This document shows, one piece after another, positions 59,198 through 62,249 of a stretch of 62,249 bases of DNA; position 1 is the first letter of the stretch; each line of letters starts with the position of its first letter. The notes under the pieces were generated by a model that saw nothing but the letters and a program-made list of their open reading frames with translations, had not been told where the DNA came from and searched no databases. The stretch is from NCBI RefSeq assembly GCF_004354045.1, contig NZ_SMRT01000024.1, positions 1 to 62,249 on the forward strand, written 5' to 3'. The translations under genes and the position numbers were made by a program. The DNA is from Paenibacillus piri (GTDB taxonomy: Bacteria; Bacillota; Bacilli; Paenibacillales; NBRC-103111).

Positions 59198-59287
59198 ATG
59201 AGTGGTCTTGGCGGATTTCACACAACCACAGCTGTGATCCTGGTATTGTTTATCTTGTTAGTTATCGTTTCCTGCGCATTTATATAA
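59198..59287 (+). CDS. SscA/YjcZ-family sporulation microprotein
   Basis: A 29-residue protein: MSGLGGFHTTTAVILVLFIL followed by LVIVSCAFI. It shows the YjcZ/SscA pattern of a short Gly/Phe N-terminus, one hydrophobic helix and a final I/V after a Cys-Ala. GAAAGGGGGA is a strong ribosome site. Family members are small sporulation proteins of Bacillota; SscA is needed for normal spore-coat assembly. A bidirectional-looking terminator follows. Confidence 0.75.
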   Translation: MSGLGGFHTTTAVILVLFILLVIVSCAFI

Positions 59288-59300
59288 ATGCCAACTTCAC

Positions 59301-59344
59301 AAAAACCCCCGGTCAAGCGCAGTTAAACTTGACTGAGGGTTTTT
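59301..59344. terminator. Shared terminator of sscA and moeA
   Basis: AAAACCC...GTCAAG / CTTGAC...GGGTTTTT with A-run on the left and T-run on the right, so it works in both directions. It sits 13 bp after sscA and 11 bp after the moeA stop. Confidence 0.85.
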
Positions 59345-59355
59345 CCCATTATCGG

Positions 59356-60603
59356 CTATGCGGACGGCTCCTTCAGCAAAATAACCCGGACCGAGTCCCC
59401 GTCAGAAGCGCCTCTGCCTCCGGCGGGAATGCAGATCAGGCACTCCGCATCTTTAATCGATACCATAATGCTCGATTTATCCTTTCCCGCCGGTTGAACG
59501 AACACCGACCCGTCGCGGTAGGTCATCGTGCCTCTTACATAACGGGGATAGGCGGAGCCTTTCGAATAGTCCGTCTCCAGAAAGCACTGAATTTCCCGAT
59601 GAACCGCCGTCGTATATCCTAGCAGAGCCCTCAAATAAGGACGGACGAACAGCTCAAACCCGACAAAGCTGGCCCCCGGATTGCCCGACAGGGCAAACAG
59701 CGGCTTGTCCCGCCAAATCCCGGCGGACGTCGGGCTGCCGGGACGCATCGCCACTTTGTTAAACAGCAGCGTGCCGTCCCATCGCTCGAATAAATCAACG
59801 AGCACGTCCTTATCGCCGACGGACACACCGCCGGAAGTTACAATTACGTCCGCATGCTGCATTGCGGCGAGCAGCGCCGCTTCCACAACATCGGGTTCAT
59901 CCGGCAAAACCGGCATAATCAGCGGGATCCCGCCCGCTTCCTGCACCTGACAGGCCAGCATGTAGCTGTTGCTGTTGCGGATTTTCCCCGCCTCCAGCGG
60001 CTGCCCGACCTCCAACAGCTCGGTGCCGGTGGAAAATATGCCGACCCGCGGCTTCCGGTAGACGCGAACCGTTTTATAACCGAAAGTGGCGAGCAGTGCA
60101 GCCTCTCCCGGTCCGATCGTTCGGCCCGGCTGCAGCAGCGGGTCATTGTACCGCATCTCATGGCCGACCGGGGATATATTTTCGTCCGGTGCCATCCGTT
60201 TGCGGATATTGACCTTATCGCCGGACGGTTCGGTCATTTCCAGCATAATGACCGCATCGGCGCCGTCCGGCACAATCGCGCCGGTCATGATACGCGCGGC
60301 TTGCCCCCGTTTTACGGCATGCACGGGAACGGCGCCGCACGGAATCGTTTCGGTCACCTGCAGGGCGACCGGCTGCCCGGGCGATGCCGCTTCGCTATCC
60401 GCGGCATGGACGGCGTAGCCGTCAACGCCGGAACGGCGAAAATGCGGAACCGGATGGCTTGCCGCCACCGGCTCCGCCAATCGCCGTCCGAAGCTCTCCT
60501 CGAGCGCAATCTCCTCCGTATTCAGAGGACGCGCATAGGATAGAATGGTCTGCTGCGCTTCCTCCACTTGAACCAGCTTGCGCTGAAATCTGTATTCCGA
60601 CAC
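59356..60603 (-). CDS. moeA: Molybdopterin molybdenumtransferase
   Basis: About 415 residues. MoeA domains in order show SGVDGYAV near the N-terminus, RIMTGAIVPDGADAVIMLE, the GEAALLATFG...VGIFSTGTEL catalytic (MoCF) block, VTSGGVSVGDKDVLVDLFE and NPGASFVGFELFVRPYLRAL. It inserts molybdate into adenylylated molybdopterin. The GTG at 60,603 is chosen since GGAGGAG lies 9 nt upstream; earlier ATG codons lack a site. It is the third gene of a molybdenum-cofactor set (MOSC protein, MobA, MoeA) on the minus strand. No moaA-E or molybdoenzyme lies in the window. Confidence 0.93.
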   Translation of the reverse strand: MSEYRFQRKLVQVEEAQQTILSYARPLNTEEIALEESFGRRLAEPVAASHPVPHFRRSGVDGYAVHAADSEAASPGQPVALQVTETIPCGAVPVHAVKRGQAARIMTGAIVPDGADAVIMLEMTEPSGDKVNIRKRMAPDENISPVGHEMRYNDPLLQPGRTIGPGEAALLATFGYKTVRVYRKPRVGIFSTGTELLEVGQPLEAGKIRNSNSYMLACQVQEAGGIPLIMPVLPDEPDVVEAALLAAMQHADVIVTSGGVSVGDKDVLVDLFERWDGTLLFNKVAMRPGSPTSAGIWRDKPLFALSGNPGASFVGFELFVRPYLRALLGYTTAVHREIQCFLETDYSKGSAYPRYVRGTMTYRDGSVFVQPAGKDKSSIMVSIKDAECLICIPAGGRGASDGDSVRVILLKEPSA

Positions 60604-60711
60604 GATTGATAGCTCCTCCATCCTGTAACACATGTTCCGCAGCGCCGGGCTTGCATCCGCGCAGACGCCTTTCCACCCGCCTCCCTTCGGAGGCAAAGCG
60701 TCGGCCGTTAT

Positions 60712-61359
60712 CTATGGATTGCCGCGTTGCCGCAGCCGTTCCAAGTCTTCCGGCGTGTTTACGTTTTCGGCAAATACCGGCGCAACACCCCGCTCCGTAA
60801 ACGTCGATTCCCCAACCGCCGCATAATCCAATCGGTCAAGCAAGTCCATCATCCGGTGACGGGATGCGGCCAGAAGCTCGCCGATGATTCGGCCGCACCG
60901 CCGATGGTAGACGGCATGCAGCGGCTGCGTTTTTCCATAAAGCAGCGGAACCGCCGCATCGCCGCTACCGTCCGCCTCATGACGGCGCCGCAAATTCAAC
61001 AAGGTCTCGGCGGCAGCGGCCGATAAGCACGGCATATCGCATGCGACAACCCACAGCTCGTCATAGCTCGCCGCCGCTATTGCCGCCTGCAGCCCGGCCA
61101 ACGGGCCTTTCCCCGGCTGCAGGTCGGGAATGACCCGAACGTTCGCCGACGTCATCGGCAGCTCATTGAACAAAGACGCCTCATTAGCGGCGATAATAAT
61201 TTCACTGCAGACCAGGCTCATCTCCGTCAGCTGCCGATCAATAAACCGCTCGCCGTTCAGATCGAGCAGCGCTTTCGGCCGCCCGCCCATTCTCCGGTTG
61301 CCGCCCCCGGCCAAAATGACGCCGGTTATCGGTTGCACCCGGTTGCTTTCCGCTGCCAT
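60712..61359 (-). CDS. mobA: Molybdenum cofactor guanylyltransferase
   Basis: A 215-residue nucleotidyltransferase of the MobA family. The N-terminal GTP-binding signature is ILAGGGNRRMGGRPKALL, followed by VIPDLQPGKGPLAGLQAAI and VVACDMPCLSAAA with the metal-binding Asp. The C-terminus ends with the usual NVNTPEDLERL. It attaches GMP to Mo-molybdopterin to make the bis-MGD cofactor of DMSO-reductase-type enzymes, implying such an enzyme elsewhere in the genome. It lies about 110 bp upstream of the moeA start. Confidence 0.93.
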   Translation of the reverse strand: MAAESNRVQPITGVILAGGGNRRMGGRPKALLDLNGERFIDRQLTEMSLVCSEIIIAANEASLFNELPMTSANVRVIPDLQPGKGPLAGLQAAIAAASYDELWVVACDMPCLSAAAAETLLNLRRRHEADGSGDAAVPLLYGKTQPLHAVYHRRCGRIIGELLAASRHRMMDLLDRLDYAAVGESTFTERGVAPVFAENVNTPEDLERLRQRGNP

Positions 61360-61477
61360 GCCGCTTCATCCCGCTTTCCTTGACCGGCACGAAGCCATTG
61401 GCGTACGCGACGGCCGCAATGTTGTTCAGCCTTTTTCGGGAGAACCCGCTTCATCTATATATATGCAAGCCCCGAGC

Positions 61478-61595
61478 TTTATCCGATTACGACTTTATCG
61501 GGTTAAGACCCCCACCTCTAAGGTGGGCCTTGAATCAGGTGGGGTAGAGTCCCCATCGGATTCCCCGATGTTCAGCATAGCTGAACGAGTTCACT
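61478..61595 (-). repeat. 118-bp structured element, copy B (inverted relative to copy A)
   Basis: Read on the minus strand it is the same sequence as 53,772-53,888 apart from about four substitutions or indels: AGTGAACTCGTTCAGC at the start, hairpin CCCACCT/AGGTGGG in the middle, CGGATAAA at the end. Its first bases supply the TGA stop codon of the MOSC gene, so it was inserted at, or has replaced, the exact 3' end of that gene. It may function as a terminator-like structure here. Confidence 0.7.
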
Positions 61596-62232
61596 GGAGC
61601 CGCTTCTCGAACGATTGCCTCCAGCTTTCCGACAACGCTTCGACGGCAAGAAGCGCCTGAATGCCGGCCTTGTCGGTTTTATCAACATATTTTAACCGGT
61701 TCGCTTCGGCCACAGTAACCGACAACGGATCGCATTCCACTCTGATCAGCGAATCGCCCGCCCCCACCCTGCCTTCCTTCAGTACCCTTAAATAATAACC
61801 CGTAAATCCCGTACGCTGCACCTGCTCCGGCAGCTCCGGCGCTTGCAGCTTCCAACCCAGCTTATAACATGGCTGCCGGGGCTGGCTGATCTGCACAACC
61901 GCTTCACCGATCTCAAAAATATCGCCGATATGCACAATCGACTCCTGCAGCCCGGATACTGTGAAATTTTCGCCGAACGTCCCGAAAGGCAGCTTGCGCT
62001 GAAGCTGCTCCTCCCAGAACGAATAGTGATCCGCACTGTAGACGCAGACCGCTTTATCCTCTCCGCCATGATTGATCGTATCTCCTTGACCGTCGCCTTC
62101 CAGCTGAACGGCCGACAGCATGATCCGGCCCTGCACAGGTTCCTTGAAAATTCCCGTTTCCATTGGTTTTCCCTTGTAATTCGCTTGCACCGGCTTGCCG
62201 ATATTCAATGAGAGCAGCTGCATCAACGTCAT
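61591..62232 (-). CDS. MOSC domain-containing protein (YiiM type)
   Basis: A 213-residue protein with the MOSC fold: LNIGKPVQANYKGKPMETGI near the N-terminus, NHGGEDKAVCVYSADHY (about 55-71), FGENFTVSGLQE and the conserved cysteine in QPRQPCYKLGWK (about 125), presumed to bind the cofactor's sulfur or molybdenum. YiiM-type proteins detoxify 6-N-hydroxylaminopurine in E. coli. It neighbours mobA and moeA. The stop codon at 61,591 lies inside repeat copy B, so the last few residues may differ from the ancestral C-terminus. Confidence 0.92.
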   Translation of the reverse strand: MTLMQLLSLNIGKPVQANYKGKPMETGIFKEPVQGRIMLSAVQLEGDGQGDTINHGGEDKAVCVYSADHYSFWEEQLQRKLPFGTFGENFTVSGLQESIVHIGDIFEIGEAVVQISQPRQPCYKLGWKLQAPELPEQVQRTGFTGYYLRVLKEGRVGAGDSLIRVECDPLSVTVAEANRLKYVDKTDKAGIQALLAVEALSESWRQSFEKRLQ

Positions 62233-62249
62233 CCTTTCAACGTATTAAT

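Overview
The window looks like a chromosomal segment of a spore-forming Bacillota of the Paenibacillus type. Evidence: small acid-soluble spore protein SspI behind a sigma-G-like promoter, an SscA/YjcZ-type sporulation microprotein, YesM/YesN and membrane-anchored AraC regulators, an Lpl-type sugar importer, and a LiaFSR/PspA envelope-stress cluster. No rRNA, tRNA or CRISPR array was seen.

Region 1 (about 1-25,540) is an accessory carbohydrate island that reads AT-richer than the right half. It starts beside the tail of an IS110-type transposase and ends in a graveyard of IS21- and IS3-type fragments (25,560-26,900). Nearly all genes lie on the minus strand. They are an AraC-type membrane regulator, an Ldh2-type dehydrogenase, two 5'-truncated remnants that meet head to head (solute-binding protein and ROK protein), an SDR, an enolase-superfamily sugar-acid dehydratase, two paralogous right-handed beta-helix proteins, an SGNH acetylesterase, an unassigned 735-residue protein, a type-B carboxylesterase, a GH51 arabinofuranosidase and a complete LplABC-type importer. 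The enzymes have no visible signal peptide. The picture is uptake of a decorated (acetylated, arabinose-containing) plant oligosaccharide followed by intracellular trimming and sugar-acid catabolism. A YesM kinase and YesN regulator, convergent and overlapping at their 3' ends, close the island.

Region 2 (26,900-33,900) holds a SpoU-type RNA methyltransferase, KtrA and SspI. It continues with a non-coding block of nested inverted and 36-bp tandem repeats, then a four-gene operon (LacI regulator, Gfo/Idh, ThuA, Gfo/Idh). The LacI gene appears to start at a rare ATT codon.

Region 3 (34,000-44,600) is mostly housekeeping or general-function genes: an OmpR-type two-component pair, a CcdC-like membrane protein, release factor 3, a metallophosphoesterase, glucose-6-phosphate dehydrogenase, GNAT and hypothetical genes, a 29-residue membrane microprotein and a decayed DUF5050 gene.

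Region 4 (44,600-47,700) is an SsuABC/TauABC-like ABC transporter under a guanidine-I (ykkC) riboswitch with a clear sigma-A promoter and terminator. A second, unassigned structured RNA lies between the riboswitch and the first gene. The transporter is probably a guanidine-compound importer.

Region 5 (47,800-53,600) holds a TetR regulator and a Lia/Psp envelope-stress system (LiaI-like, PspA, PspC, second PspA, LiaF, LiaS, LiaR) with internal terminators and a LiaR-like site upstream.

Region 6 (53,700-62,249) holds two near-identical, oppositely oriented 117-118-bp elements resembling the 3' part of IS200/IS605 units. It also carries a secreted hypothetical protein, an Eis-like acetyltransferase, an ECF sigma factor fused to its own RskA-like membrane anti-sigma factor, a HAD protein, a repeat-rich intergenic region, SscA, and a molybdenum-cofactor cluster (MOSC, MobA, MoeA).

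The best candidates for something undescribed are the intracellular island with its unassigned 735-residue and beta-helix proteins, the tandem RNA leader of the guanidine-type transporter, the one-polypeptide sigma/anti-sigma protein, and the paired 117-bp elements.
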